The notes under the pieces: model-generated
What the model was told of the DNA's origin: nothing
The model's database searches: none
The model's input: only the letters and a program-made list of their open reading frames with translations
Source: DASRQK01 sp964436635
Lineage (GTDB): Bacteria; Bacteroidota; Bacteroidia; Sphingobacteriales; Sphingobacteriaceae
Reading direction: 5' to 3'
Length of the DNA stretch: 64,000 nucleotides
Assembly (NCBI GenBank): GCA_964436635.1
Contig: CAYTDM010000006.1
Location: forward strand, 35,481 to 99,480
In this document: in pieces, positions 35,706 through 44,818 of the stretch
Layout: each line of letters starts with the position of its first letter
Position numbering within the stretch: the stretch's first letter is position 1
Translations under genes and position numbers: made by a program

Positions 35706-36482
35706 TTACTTCGAATTTGCCAATTCTAACACAATGGGGCAATGATCTGAGTGCACTGCATTAGGCAAAATTCCTGCGCCTACGATTTGAGGACTTAGTG
35801 CTTCGCTGACCATGTGATAATCGATGCGCCAACCTAAGTTTTTTGCGCGAGCACCTGCCCGATAACTCCACCAAGTGTAATGATGAGGGTCGGGATTTAG
35901 TGACCTGAACGAGTCAGTGAATCCAGATTGAATGAAATTTTCCATCCATTCCCGCTCTTCCGGCAAGAAGCCCGATGTGTTTGCGTTAGATTTAGGGTTA
36001 TGAATATCGATGGCGCGGTGGCAAATGTTATAGTCCCCGCTGATGACTAACTTTGGTGTATAGGTGGTTATTTCTTTTGCGTGTATATGAAAATCATCCA
36101 GGAAGCGGTATTTAAAGGACTGCCGTATATCTCCAGTGGTCCCAGAAGGGAAGTACACACTCATTACCGAGAAATCATCAAAATCTGCTCGAATGATTCT
36201 GCCTTCGTCGTCGTAGGCTGATTCTCCGCAGCCATAGGTTACTTTATTCGGTGAAATCTTAGTCAAAATGGCTGTTCCACTGTATCCTTTTTTTTGCGCA
36301 GGATACCAGTAGTGCTCGTAGCCTAAAGCTTCGATGCTGGCTATTTCAAAGAGAAACTGATCCGGAGTGGCTTTAATTTCTTGTAAGCAAATGATGTCTG
36401 GATTTTCAGATTGAACCCAATGCAACCAATCTTTTCGCATGGCTGCACGAATTCCATTTACATTGTAACTAATGATTTTCAC
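35706..36482 (-). CDS. xth: exodeoxyribonuclease III / AP endonuclease
   Basis: 258-residue member of the exonuclease III family, acting on abasic sites in base-excision repair. Active-site motifs: MKIISYNVNGIRAA (1-14), CLQEIKATPDQF with the metal-binding Glu (around 35-46), SGDYNICHRAIDIHNPK (around 147-163), SYRAGARAKNLGWRIDY (around 210-226) and the C-terminal SDHCPIVLEL with catalytic Asp-His. Start is GTG at 36482. It lies 8 bp after the cyclophilin gene, so it is probably cotranscribed with it. Confidence 0.94.
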   Translation of the reverse strand: MKIISYNVNGIRAAMRKDWLHWVQSENPDIICLQEIKATPDQFLFEIASIEALGYEHYWYPAQKKGYSGTAILTKISPNKVTYGCGESAYDDEGRIIRADFDDFSVMSVYFPSGTTGDIRQSFKYRFLDDFHIHAKEITTYTPKLVISGDYNICHRAIDIHNPKSNANTSGFLPEEREWMENFIQSGFTDSFRSLNPDPHHYTWWSYRAGARAKNLGWRIDYHMVSEALSPQIVGAGILPNAVHSDHCPIVLELANSK

Positions 36483-36490
36483 GAAGACGA

Positions 36491-37252
36491 TTAAGGAAGT
36501 TTAACTTCTTTTGATTTGAACAAGTCGAAGAAACGGATAAAAATGTCGTTTTTAGGTTTTTGTCCTCTTAGTTGACGCTCGACATTAATGCTTTCTCTTC
36601 GGTTTAAGAGAAAAAGTTGCATTTTTTCATCCACTAAAGGACGGTCGCTTGCGTCGGTTTCCACCGCAGCGATGGCATCAATTAATTCGAGGCCTTGCAC
36701 CATTTCTCCGTAAACGGTATAATTTTGATCCAAGTGAGGGACGCCTCCAAGCTGCTCATAAACGGCACGATGAGCTGCAGGAATTTTTCTGCCTCCTAAG
36801 CGCAGTGTTTCTAAACTGTCTAGACCCGCACTCGAAAATTTGCGTCCTTGGGTTAAATAAAATTGTGTGGAGCTGGAGGCCTTCTCTGGATTATTATCCC
36901 GAGCGGCAGCGAGTACACCCTTTTTATGAAATAAGTCTGGATGGAATTCAGCGGGCACACGATAATCCAATCCTCCGCTTCCTAAACGTTGGCCAGGTGT
37001 CGCATCTTTTGAATTGGGATCACCGCCTTGAATCATGAAGTGTTCTATAACACGGTGAAACAGCAAGTCTTGATAAAAACCCTCTTTGACTAATTTCACG
37101 AAATTATCTCTATGTTGAGGTGTTTCGTTATACATTTTAATCACACCTTCCCCCTTATTTGTGACAATTTTCACATAATAATGCTGTGGTTTTTGGGCAA
37201 ATGCGCTCGCAAAAAACAAAGAGAATACAGTTAATAAAAGTGCCTTTTTCAT
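36491..37252 (-). CDS. exported cyclophilin-type peptidyl-prolyl isomerase
   Basis: 253 residues with a signal peptide (MKKALLLTVFSLFFASAFA, cleavage near residue 19), so it acts in the periplasm on proline isomerisation during folding. Cyclophilin signatures: YQDLLFHRVIEHFMIQGGDP (around 58-77), SSSTQFYLTQG (around 121-131) and LDQNYTVYGEMVQGLELIDA (around 174-193). The catalytic Arg in FHR is present. A C-terminal extension after the fold (NVERQLRGQKPKNDIFIRFF) is not typical and is of unknown use. Confidence 0.93.
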   Translation of the reverse strand: MKKALLLTVFSLFFASAFAQKPQHYYVKIVTNKGEGVIKMYNETPQHRDNFVKLVKEGFYQDLLFHRVIEHFMIQGGDPNSKDATPGQRLGSGGLDYRVPAEFHPDLFHKKGVLAAARDNNPEKASSSTQFYLTQGRKFSSAGLDSLETLRLGGRKIPAAHRAVYEQLGGVPHLDQNYTVYGEMVQGLELIDAIAAVETDASDRPLVDEKMQLFLLNRRESINVERQLRGQKPKNDIFIRFFDLFKSKEVKLP

Positions 37253-37283
37253 GACAAGGAATCACAATTAGAGTTCGGAGAAA

Positions 37284-37640
37284 TTACGGCGTACTTACAA
37301 ATCCGTGATCTTCAAAATAATGAACAATCAATGACTTCATGAGCATTTCTTGTTCTAATAAGGTATAATTGGGAATTGGCTTAACCAATTCCCAATGAGG
37401 CCATCCATCCTGATCTAATCCTTTCAGTTCGTAGAATCCCATCTCACTAAACAATCTACAAGTCGCAATGTGCATTAATTCTTCTTTTTCTCGTTTGCTG
37501 AACTTCTGTGGACCTTTGCCCAATTCTTGAACTCCAATGAGAAAAAGCAATACTTTAATGTCGGGTTTTTCGGTGTCAAATTGATCGACTACCCACGCTT
37601 GCAACTGACCCCACATACGATTTACCTGACCAGGCTGCAT
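37284..37640 (-). CDS. conserved-type hypothetical protein
   Basis: 118-residue soluble protein, no signal peptide or membrane helix. Leu/Glu-rich, likely helical (KFSKREKEELMHIATCRLFS, around 47-66), with a Trp/His-containing middle (GLDQDGWPHWELV). I do not recognise a family. The gene starts 3 bp after the OmpA lipoprotein stop and ends 31 bp before the cyclophilin gene, which supports real expression as part of that operon. Confidence 0.7.
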   Translation of the reverse strand: MQPGQVNRMWGQLQAWVVDQFDTEKPDIKVLLFLIGVQELGKGPQKFSKREKEELMHIATCRLFSEMGFYELKGLDQDGWPHWELVKPIPNYTLLEQEMLMKSLIVHYFEDHGFVSTP

Positions 37641-37643
37641 AAA

Positions 37644-38177
37644 TTATCGAATCACTTTGATTTCAACACGACGGTTCAAAGAACGTCCGCTTTCTGTATC
37701 ATTCGAAGCAATTGGTTCAGTAGCACCTTTACCAACTACAGTCAAATTATTAGGATTCACTCCTGAGTTTACTAAATAAATTTTAACAGCATTTGCACGA
37801 TCCACAGAAAGCTTCTGATTGTATTCTGCACTTCCTTCGATCGAAGCGTGACCCACCACATTAAACTTAACGTTGGCGTCTTTTCTCATCTCTCTGTAAA
37901 TTTGATCCAAAATAGCGTATGATTCTGTTCTCAACACATAAGAGTCAAGCTCAAATTGAATGTTTCTGAAATTGTAATTTGGAGCCTCCTCTCTGGCAGT
38001 TTGAGTAGGGGTTTGTTGGACCACTTCTGGTTGTTTTTCCTCCACCACTGGTTTAGGGTCTTCTTGTTTAACTTCCACTGAAGGATTGACCAATACTTTT
38101 TTAGGCTTGCAGGAAAACTGTAAAGTTCCGAATCCCAATAAAGCAACTACTAGCGCAATACCATTGATTCTTTTCAT
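37644..38177 (-). CDS. OmpA-family peptidoglycan-binding lipoprotein
   Basis: 177 residues: lipoprotein signal with lipobox FSC (GIALVVALLGFGTLQFSC, Cys around 23), a Lys/Val/Pro/Glu-rich linker (around 24-67) and an OmpA domain (IQFELDSYVLRTESYAILDQ, around 73-92; GHASIEGSAEYNQKLSVDRA, around 107-126; ending SNDTESGRSLNRRVEIK). It resembles Pal-type proteins joining the outer membrane to peptidoglycan. Its OmpA domain is close in sequence to that of the 23.7-kb OmpA protein. Divergent from hflX. Confidence 0.9.
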   Translation of the reverse strand: MKRINGIALVVALLGFGTLQFSCKPKKVLVNPSVEVKQEDPKPVVEEKQPEVVQQTPTQTAREEAPNYNFRNIQFELDSYVLRTESYAILDQIYREMRKDANVKFNVVGHASIEGSAEYNQKLSVDRANAVKIYLVNSGVNPNNLTVVGKGATEPIASNDTESGRSLNRRVEIKVIR

Positions 38178-38305
38178 TTTCGGATTGAATTTTAAAGATT
38201 AAGATTAATTATTTTTTTCGTAAATCCCGTAAATATAAAGAATATTCAATAATTAACATTAGATATCTGAAATTTTTCGTAATTTTATGTGACTTTAAGA
38301 GGAAT

Positions 38306-39526
38306 ATGGCGAAAGAAAAGCAAAAACTGTTTGACACAGCGATCAAACCAGAAAAAGCAGTGTTGGTGGGTATCATCTTACCACAAGATTCTGAAGAAAA
38401 AGAAATGGAATACTTAGAGGAACTGGAGTTCCTTGTAGATACTGCTGGGGGGATTACCGTCAAAAAATTTACACAAAAATTATCCTTTCCGGATAAAGCG
38501 ACCTTTGTCGGGAGTGGAAAACTGGACGAAATAAAAGACTTTGTAAAAGCAGAGGAAATTGATTTGGTCGTGTTTGACGACGAATTATCACCCTCACAAT
38601 TACGAAATATTGAGAAAGAGTTAGAAGTGAAAATCCTGGATAGAAGCAATTTAATTCTGGATATATTTGCGCGTCGCGCAAAAACTGCTCAAGCGAAAAC
38701 TCAGGTTGAATTGGCGCAGCTTCAATACTTATTACCCCGTTTAACACGTATGTGGACGCACTTAGAAAGGCAACGAGGGGGAATTGGAATGAGGGGACCT
38801 GGTGAAAGCCAAATCGAAAGTGACCGACGAATGATTTTAAACAAAATCTCTTTGTTAAAAGATCGATTGAAACACATCGACAAACAAAATGAGACCCAAA
38901 GGAAGAATCGCGCGCAGATGATTCGAGTCGCCTTAGTTGGATATACGAATGTGGGCAAATCAACGATTATGAACATGATTTCAAAATCAGAAGTGTTTGC
39001 CGAGAACAAATTATTCGCCACCCTGGACACGACCGTGCGAAAAGTAGTGATCGATAATTTGCCTTTTCTCTTATCGGACACTGTAGGATTCATTCGGAAA
39101 TTACCGCACCACTTGGTAGAATGCTTCAAATCCACCTTGGACGAAGTTCGAGAAGCCGATATTTTAGTCCACGTAGTTGACATTTCTCACCCAAGTTTTG
39201 AAGATCACATTCGAGCCGTTAACGAGACCCTAAAGGATTTAGGAGCCTTAGATAAGCCGACCATCATGGTCTTTAACAAAATTGATGCGTATAAAACTCC
39301 GGATTTAGACGAAGACTCAAGCATGGATCCGGAAAGCAACGAAGATTCAGAAGGGAAAAACACCTTGGCGGACTTTGAAAATAGCTGGATGAGCAAAAAC
39401 AACAGTCCGGCCATCTTTATATCTGCTACAGAGAAAACTAACGTGGATGCCTTTAGAAAATTATTGTATGACAAAATTGTCAAGTTGCATACCGAACGCT
39501 ACCCATATGATAATTTATTGTATTAA
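38306..39526 (+). CDS. hflX: ribosome-associated GTPase HflX
   Basis: 406 residues. The N-terminal HflX domain contains FVGSGKLDEIKDFVKAEEID (around 66-85) and the glycine-rich GGIGMRGPGESQIESDRRMI (around 156-175); the G domain has G1 VGYTNVGKSTIMN (around 210-222), G3 DTVGFIRKLPHHLVECF (around 254-270) and G4 NKID (around 325). HflX splits stalled ribosomes. An acidic, Ser-rich insert (DLDEDSSMDPESNEDSEGKN, around 333-352) sits between G4 and G5. Followed by lipB 39 bp later. Confidence 0.95.
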   Translation: MAKEKQKLFDTAIKPEKAVLVGIILPQDSEEKEMEYLEELEFLVDTAGGITVKKFTQKLSFPDKATFVGSGKLDEIKDFVKAEEIDLVVFDDELSPSQLRNIEKELEVKILDRSNLILDIFARRAKTAQAKTQVELAQLQYLLPRLTRMWTHLERQRGGIGMRGPGESQIESDRRMILNKISLLKDRLKHIDKQNETQRKNRAQMIRVALVGYTNVGKSTIMNMISKSEVFAENKLFATLDTTVRKVVIDNLPFLLSDTVGFIRKLPHHLVECFKSTLDEVREADILVHVVDISHPSFEDHIRAVNETLKDLGALDKPTIMVFNKIDAYKTPDLDEDSSMDPESNEDSEGKNTLADFENSWMSKNNSPAIFISATEKTNVDAFRKLLYDKIVKLHTERYPYDNLLY

Positions 39527-39565
39527 GTAAAAGCATTAATTTTGTAGCCGTTTGCAGAGCACGTC

Positions 39566-40264
39566 ATGAATAAAAAAGTACGATTACAAGATTGGGGTAA
39601 ATTGGATTATCAGGAAGCCTGGGATCGACAAGAGGCGTTGTTTAGTGAGATTGTTTCACAAAAAACAAAGAATAGGACGCTCAGTGAACCCATTCCCACA
39701 GATAATTATTTAGTGTTTACGGAACACCCTCATGTATACACATTAGGAAAAAGTGGCAAATCCGAGAACCTCTTATTAGACGATGAAGGCCTCCGAGAAA
39801 AAGATGCTTCATATCATCACATTAATCGTGGCGGGGACATCACTTATCATGGGCCGGGTCAAATCGTCGGATATCCTATATTAGATTTGGATAATTTTTT
39901 CACAGATATTCATCGCTACCTACGTACTTTAGAAGAAGTCATTATTCTTACATTAAAAGATTATGGCTTAACTGGGGCAAGGTACCCTGGTTTTACGGGC
40001 GTCTGGTTAGATCCCGAAGAACCATTTAAAGCAAGAAAAATCTGTGCAATGGGTGTGCGGGCAAGCCGTTGGGTCACTATGCATGGTTTTGCCCTGAACG
40101 TAAATACGGATTTAAGTTATTTTGGAAATATCGTTCCATGCGGAATCGATGACAAAGGAGTGACTTCCTTGGAAAAAGAATTGGGTCATCCTTTAGATCT
40201 TGATGAAGTCAAAAAAGTCATCACAAAACATTTAGCGGATCAATTCAAAATGGAAATCATATAA
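39566..40264 (+). CDS. lipB: lipoyl (octanoyl) transferase
   Basis: 232 residues. LipB moves octanoyl from acyl carrier protein to lipoyl domains such as GcvH or E2 subunits. Motifs: HPHVYTLGKSGK (around 53-64), RGGDITYHGPGQIVGYPILD (around 91-110), the catalytic Lys region KARKICAMGVRASRWVTMHG (around 155-174) and the catalytic Cys in VPCGIDDKGVTSL (around 191-203). The link to lipoylated GcvH makes functional sense beside gcvP and gcvT in this window. A strong terminator overlaps the stop. Confidence 0.95.
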   Translation: MNKKVRLQDWGKLDYQEAWDRQEALFSEIVSQKTKNRTLSEPIPTDNYLVFTEHPHVYTLGKSGKSENLLLDDEGLREKDASYHHINRGGDITYHGPGQIVGYPILDLDNFFTDIHRYLRTLEEVIILTLKDYGLTGARYPGFTGVWLDPEEPFKARKICAMGVRASRWVTMHGFALNVNTDLSYFGNIVPCGIDDKGVTSLEKELGHPLDLDEVKKVITKHLADQFKMEII

Positions 40265-40303
40265 AAAACACCCCATTCACGGTGATGAATGGGGTGTTTT
40301 TTT
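40263..40303. terminator. bidirectional terminator between lipB and the S41 protease
   Basis: A perfect stem of about 16 bp (AACACCCCATTCA with its complement, 40264-40279 and 40286-40301) with a 6-base loop and A/T runs on both sides. It ends lipB on the plus strand and, 45 bp after the S41 gene stop, can serve the minus strand too. Confidence 0.9.
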
Positions 40304-40347
40304 AAGCTTATAAACCTGCTTTTTTACACTTGTAATGATTCTTGTAA

Positions 40348-41817
40348 TTATTGCAATTTCAATGAAGGGCGGCCTTTTAACATTTCTGTCACGTCAAGTG
40401 GTCGAGGGTGCGTCAAATCGCGATTAAACGACTCTAATTCATTTACACGCATTTCTTCCTTAGCCAAAGCCCTTGTACTCATTTTCAATCCGTATAATGC
40501 TTGCATGCTTGGGTCTATGATAGATAAAGCCTTCCCAACCAAAGGATCTTCAAAAGAACCCATTGGCGCAAAAGGAAAACCTTCTCTAACCTCGTATAAA
40601 GGCGTTAATCCATTCACGAATTCACCTATACCATCCCTATTTGTATACTTTAACACAATGGGCTGAATACCCCAGTCTTTATCCCCTGAGAAAGCCTTAT
40701 GTGAGTTTGAAATGGTGATGGATGCATCGTCTTTACCGCGGGTTTTCTGACCAATATGAATCACATTATTATCGCCCATAAAAGGTCGTAAATTATTAAT
40801 CAATAATTCACTTGCGGAAGCAGAACTTCCCGTAGCTAAAATAAAGACACGATCTAAGCCCAAGTTCAAAGAAGTTACCACTCCTTGATTGGCAACTCCA
40901 AAAACTTGTCCATAGGTGTATGAAAATTGACCTAAACCGGAATTAAACTTATATTGAATAAACGGACTGTTTATACTAAATCCCTTATGAATCAATGCAG
41001 ACAATAAGCCCGCAACACTTACCGAACCTCCGCTATTATAGCGCTCATCAATAATTAATTCGTCGATTCCTGCCGACTTAAATTTTGAAAAAACATTTAC
41101 CAATTGTTGAGCCTGATTTTGTAAAAATCGGTTATAAAAAATATAACCCACTTTTTTGCCCATAGGCGTCGTGATAATCGTGTCCATATGAATAGCAGAC
41201 TCTTGAAAATTTTCAACTGGTGCTAACGAAACCTTATCTGCAGGGCGAATCACGCTATTTTCAAGCACGCCTTTTGTAACAGTATGGGGATCGCTTCCGC
41301 TTAAAATAGAAGCATTGGTAACTATTCCATTTGCTACGTTAAAGGGTTGGTCGTTCACTTGAAGAAGAATATCCCCCCGTTTTAATCCGGCGAGCTCTGC
41401 TGGAGAATTTTTGTGCACATAACGAATTGCAGCATACGCTGTAGGCGAATTCGAAAATTGGTAATAGGCTACCGATATTCCTGTAGTCTTGATCACACCG
41501 GATAATTGATTGCGTAATTCTTCGTTGTTTTGAATCCACGAAAACCGGTCTTCGGGCCGTTTTAATAAAGATTCAAAAAAATCCTCCGGATCTTGATTCA
41601 AATTAACAGTCTGCGGAATCGTCGAATTCCAATAATACCAATACCTCATGCTGTCGAGTACCCATTTGTTAATGTCTGCATTCGTGATTTCGCTATCTGA
41701 ATCCACATTAGGTTCTACCACTGGTTTTTTGGCACAAGAACTCACGCCAAAAACCCCTGCTAGTAAAATGACAAAAGCAGCAAGCCGTAGTTGCTGAGGA
41801 TTTAATTTTAATTTCAT
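40348..41817 (-). CDS. S41-family peptidase lipoprotein with PDZ domain
   Basis: 489 residues from ATG 41817; a longer frame would use a GTG. A lipoprotein signal (LRLAAFVILLAGVFGVSSC, Cys around 28) is followed by an S41 N-terminal domain, a PDZ domain (HKNSPAELAGLKRGDILLQV, around 127-146) and the tail-specific protease fold with catalytic Ser in ATGSSASASELLINNL (around 331-346) and Lys in IHIGQKTRGKD (around 356-366). Substrate unknown. It follows gcvP by 101 bp. Confidence 0.88.
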   Translation of the reverse strand: MKLKLNPQQLRLAAFVILLAGVFGVSSCAKKPVVEPNVDSDSEITNADINKWVLDSMRYWYYWNSTIPQTVNLNQDPEDFFESLLKRPEDRFSWIQNNEELRNQLSGVIKTTGISVAYYQFSNSPTAYAAIRYVHKNSPAELAGLKRGDILLQVNDQPFNVANGIVTNASILSGSDPHTVTKGVLENSVIRPADKVSLAPVENFQESAIHMDTIITTPMGKKVGYIFYNRFLQNQAQQLVNVFSKFKSAGIDELIIDERYNSGGSVSVAGLLSALIHKGFSINSPFIQYKFNSGLGQFSYTYGQVFGVANQGVVTSLNLGLDRVFILATGSSASASELLINNLRPFMGDNNVIHIGQKTRGKDDASITISNSHKAFSGDKDWGIQPIVLKYTNRDGIGEFVNGLTPLYEVREGFPFAPMGSFEDPLVGKALSIIDPSMQALYGLKMSTRALAKEEMRVNELESFNRDLTHPRPLDVTEMLKGRPSLKLQ

Positions 41818-41871
41818 GGCGATGTATGTCTTTTTGTTCACAAATTATTAGCGCACCGTATTGAAATAAAC

Positions 41872-41897
41872 CTATAGACCCCAAGTAGGATCTATAG
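41872..41897 (-). terminator. candidate hairpin after gcvP
   Basis: 7-bp stem CTATAGA / TCTATAG (41872-41878, 41891-41897) with a 12-base loop, 22 bp after the gcvP stop on the minus strand, followed by GGTTTATTT. Weak stem and imperfect T-run, hence low confidence. Confidence 0.35.
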
Positions 41898-41918
41898 ATT
41901 CAAATTTATAAAAGAAAA

Positions 41919-44753
41919 TTAATCTTCAAAATAACTTTCTACTGGTTCGCAAGTACAAATCAAGTTCCGATCACCAACCGAATTGTTTACACGATTCACA
42001 GCTGGCCAGAATTTATTTTCCAAGACATATGGCAACGGGAAGCATGCTTGTTTTCTTGAGTACGCTTTATCCCATTCTTCGTCGGCCAAATCTGCTTGGG
42101 TATGCGGTGCGTTTTTCAATGGATTATTTTCTTTATCCAAGGTGCTGTTTTCAATTTGATGCAATTCTTCACGGATCGCAGCTAATGCATCGCAGAAACG
42201 ATCCAATTCACCTTGATCCTCACTCTCAGTAGGCTCCACCATAATCGTACCAGGAACCGGGAAACTCAAGGTAGGTGGGTGAAAATTAAAGTCTAGCATG
42301 CGCTTCGCAACGTCTTCTGCCTCCACACCAATCTTTTTAAATGCCCTTAAATCCACGATAAATTCGTGTGCACAAGTATTATTGATGCCTGAATAAAGAA
42401 TATCAAAGGATTCGCTGATTCTTTTCTTCATGTAATTCGCATTCAAGATGGCGTATTTGGTGGCCAAAGACAAGCCCTCTGCGCCCATCATACGAATGTA
42501 ACCATACGAAGCCAACATAATGTACGCCGATCCATAAGGTGCTGAAGAAACCAAGTAATCGTATTCCTTAGTTTTTACATTTCCACCAGGTAAAAACGGT
42601 ACAAGGTGTTTTGCGACGCAAATAGGACCTACGCCTGGACCGCCTCCTCCGTGAGGAATCGCAAAGGTTTTATGTAAATTCAAATGGCACACATCCGCTC
42701 CTAAATATCCCGGAGAAGTTAAGCCAATTTGAGCATTTAGGTTCGCTCCATCCATGTATACTTGTCCGCCTTTTTCGTGAACAATGCGAATGATTTCCTT
42801 CACGGTTTCTTCATAAATCCCGTAGGTAGAAGGATAAGTCACCATCACTCCTCCTAATTGATCTGCGTATTGATCAGCCTTCGCTTTCAAATCATCCAAA
42901 TCAATGTTTCCGTTAGGAAGCGCCAACACAGGCATCACTTTATATCCTGCCATGACAGCAGAAGCTGGATTCGTCCCGTGTGCAGAAACAGGAATTAACA
43001 TGATGTTTCTGTGGCCTTCTCCAATGCTTTGGTGGTATTTACGAATGGTCAATAATCCTGCATATTCGCCTTGTGCGCCACTATTTGGGTGGATGGTCGC
43101 TCCAGACATCCCAGTAATCACGCTTAAATACGCTTCGATCTCTTCGATGACTTGTAGGTATCCAGCCGCTTGATCTTGCGGTGCAAACGGATGAATGCTC
43201 GCCCAATTTGGTGTGCTTAATGGAATCAGCTCACTGGCAGCGTTTAATTTCATGGTACAACTGCCCAAGGTAATCATACTGGTATTTAAACTTAAATCGC
43301 GGTTCTCTAATTTTTTTAGGTACCGCATCATTTTCGTTTCACTGTGGTAAGTGTTAAATACAGGATGCTCTAAGAAAGTAGAAGTTCTTTTCAACTCAGC
43401 TGTAATGCCTGCTTGGGACGCGGACTGAACAGATGATTGGCCCGTGAAGATTTCCACTAATAATGAAATATCTTCGTCCAGCGTGGTTTCGTCGATGGAA
43501 ATTCCAATTTCAGTAGCAGAAATGTATCGCAAGTTCACTTCATTTGCGATCGCGCGCTCATGAATGGCTGCTAACTGATCCGTTTTCACCACGATGGTGT
43601 CGAAAAATGTAGCATTTAAAATTTCGAAGCCAGCATTCTTTAAGGAATTATGCAGTTGTTGGGTTTTTCCATGGATGGTTTCCGCAATGTGAACCAATCC
43701 TTTCGGTCCATGATATACTGCATACATGGCCGCCATATTAGCCAATAAAGCTTGTGCGGTACAGATATTTGAGGTCGCTTTCTCCCGTTTAATGTGTTGT
43801 TCACGTGTTTGTAACGCTAATCGCAAAGCACGATTACCTTTAGCATCCACACTAATTCCTACCATACGACCTGGAATTAAACGCTTAAATTCTTCAGTAG
43901 TCGTAAAATAAGCAGCATGTGGCCCGCCGAATCCCATTGGAACACCAAAACGTTGGGTATTACCAAAAACCGCATCCGCGCCCATTTCTCCTGGCGCCTT
44001 CAATAAGGTCAATGCTAATAAATCCGCAGCAAATGCGATGTACCCTCCTACTGCGTGGACTTGCTCCGCAAATGCGGTATAATCGTGTAAGTCTCCTACA
44101 TTGTTTGGATACTGAACTAAAGCTCCAAAATAGGTTTCATCTAATTGAGCTGTTTTAAAATCTCCAAATACCAGTTCTACTCCTATAGGTTCAGAACGCG
44201 TTTCAAGCAGACCAATGGTTTGTGGAAACACGTGTTGATCGACGAAAAACTTCACTTTTTCACCTGCATTCTTGCCTTTGCTAACGGTGTTGAAAAACAT
44301 CGCCATGGCTTCAGCAGCTGCCGTTCCTTCATCTAATAAAGATGCATTCGCAATCGGCAAACCCGTTAAGTCACTGGCCATGGTTTGGAAATTTAACAAG
44401 CTCTCTAAACGACCTTGAGAAATTTCTGCTTGGTATGGGGTGTATTGGGTGTACCAACCCGGATTCTCAAACAAATTTCGTTGGATGACACTCGGAGTCA
44501 ATGTGCCGTAATAACCTTGGCCAATAAAGTTCTTCCAAACTTTATTTTTTAATGACAACGCATTGATGTGCGCCAAGTATTCTCTTTCAGTCATTGCCGC
44601 TGGCAACTCCAAATTGTTTCGGTCACGGATCGGCTCAGGCACGACGTGATCCACTAACTCTTCTAAGCTTTCATAACCCACAAAGGCCAACATGGCTTTG
44701 GTTTCAGCTGAATCTGGACCCAAATGCCTCCTGCTAAATTTATTAAAATTCAT
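41919..44753 (-). CDS. gcvP: glycine dehydrogenase (decarboxylating), P-protein
   Basis: 944 residues, the fused homodimeric-type P-protein of the glycine cleavage system. It decarboxylates glycine with pyridoxal phosphate and passes the aminomethyl group to GcvH. The PLP lysine is in HLNLHKTFAIPHGGGGPGVG (around 687-706); other signatures are RHLGPDSAE at the start, GSCTMKLNAASE (around 498-509) and NSGAQGEYAGLL. gcvT lies 18 kb away on the plus strand and gcvH is not in the window. A -7 element lies 51 bp upstream. Confidence 0.97.
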   Translation of the reverse strand: MNFNKFSRRHLGPDSAETKAMLAFVGYESLEELVDHVVPEPIRDRNNLELPAAMTEREYLAHINALSLKNKVWKNFIGQGYYGTLTPSVIQRNLFENPGWYTQYTPYQAEISQGRLESLLNFQTMASDLTGLPIANASLLDEGTAAAEAMAMFFNTVSKGKNAGEKVKFFVDQHVFPQTIGLLETRSEPIGVELVFGDFKTAQLDETYFGALVQYPNNVGDLHDYTAFAEQVHAVGGYIAFAADLLALTLLKAPGEMGADAVFGNTQRFGVPMGFGGPHAAYFTTTEEFKRLIPGRMVGISVDAKGNRALRLALQTREQHIKREKATSNICTAQALLANMAAMYAVYHGPKGLVHIAETIHGKTQQLHNSLKNAGFEILNATFFDTIVVKTDQLAAIHERAIANEVNLRYISATEIGISIDETTLDEDISLLVEIFTGQSSVQSASQAGITAELKRTSTFLEHPVFNTYHSETKMMRYLKKLENRDLSLNTSMITLGSCTMKLNAASELIPLSTPNWASIHPFAPQDQAAGYLQVIEEIEAYLSVITGMSGATIHPNSGAQGEYAGLLTIRKYHQSIGEGHRNIMLIPVSAHGTNPASAVMAGYKVMPVLALPNGNIDLDDLKAKADQYADQLGGVMVTYPSTYGIYEETVKEIIRIVHEKGGQVYMDGANLNAQIGLTSPGYLGADVCHLNLHKTFAIPHGGGGPGVGPICVAKHLVPFLPGGNVKTKEYDYLVSSAPYGSAYIMLASYGYIRMMGAEGLSLATKYAILNANYMKKRISESFDILYSGINNTCAHEFIVDLRAFKKIGVEAEDVAKRMLDFNFHPPTLSFPVPGTIMVEPTESEDQGELDRFCDALAAIREELHQIENSTLDKENNPLKNAPHTQADLADEEWDKAYSRKQACFPLPYVLENKFWPAVNRVNNSVGDRNLICTCEPVESYFED

Positions 44754-44803
44754 TATGATTATTTATTATAAATACCAGAAAAATAAGATCATGTAAATGT
44801 CTG

Positions 44804-44811
44804 CAAAGGTA
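44804..44811 (-). promoter_or_regulatory. -7 element of gcvP
   Basis: Minus-strand TACCTTTG, full match to TAnnTTTG, 50 bp upstream of the gcvP ATG and just after the hydrolase stop. No TTG at 19-20 bp upstream; the nearest is at 23 bp. Confidence 0.5.
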
Positions 44812-44818
44812 CAAAAAA

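Noticed and set aside
38469..39183. Long antisense ORFs (153 and 164 residues) in hflX
   Set aside because: They are opposite a clearly conserved GTPase gene, overlap each other and have no recognisable domain.
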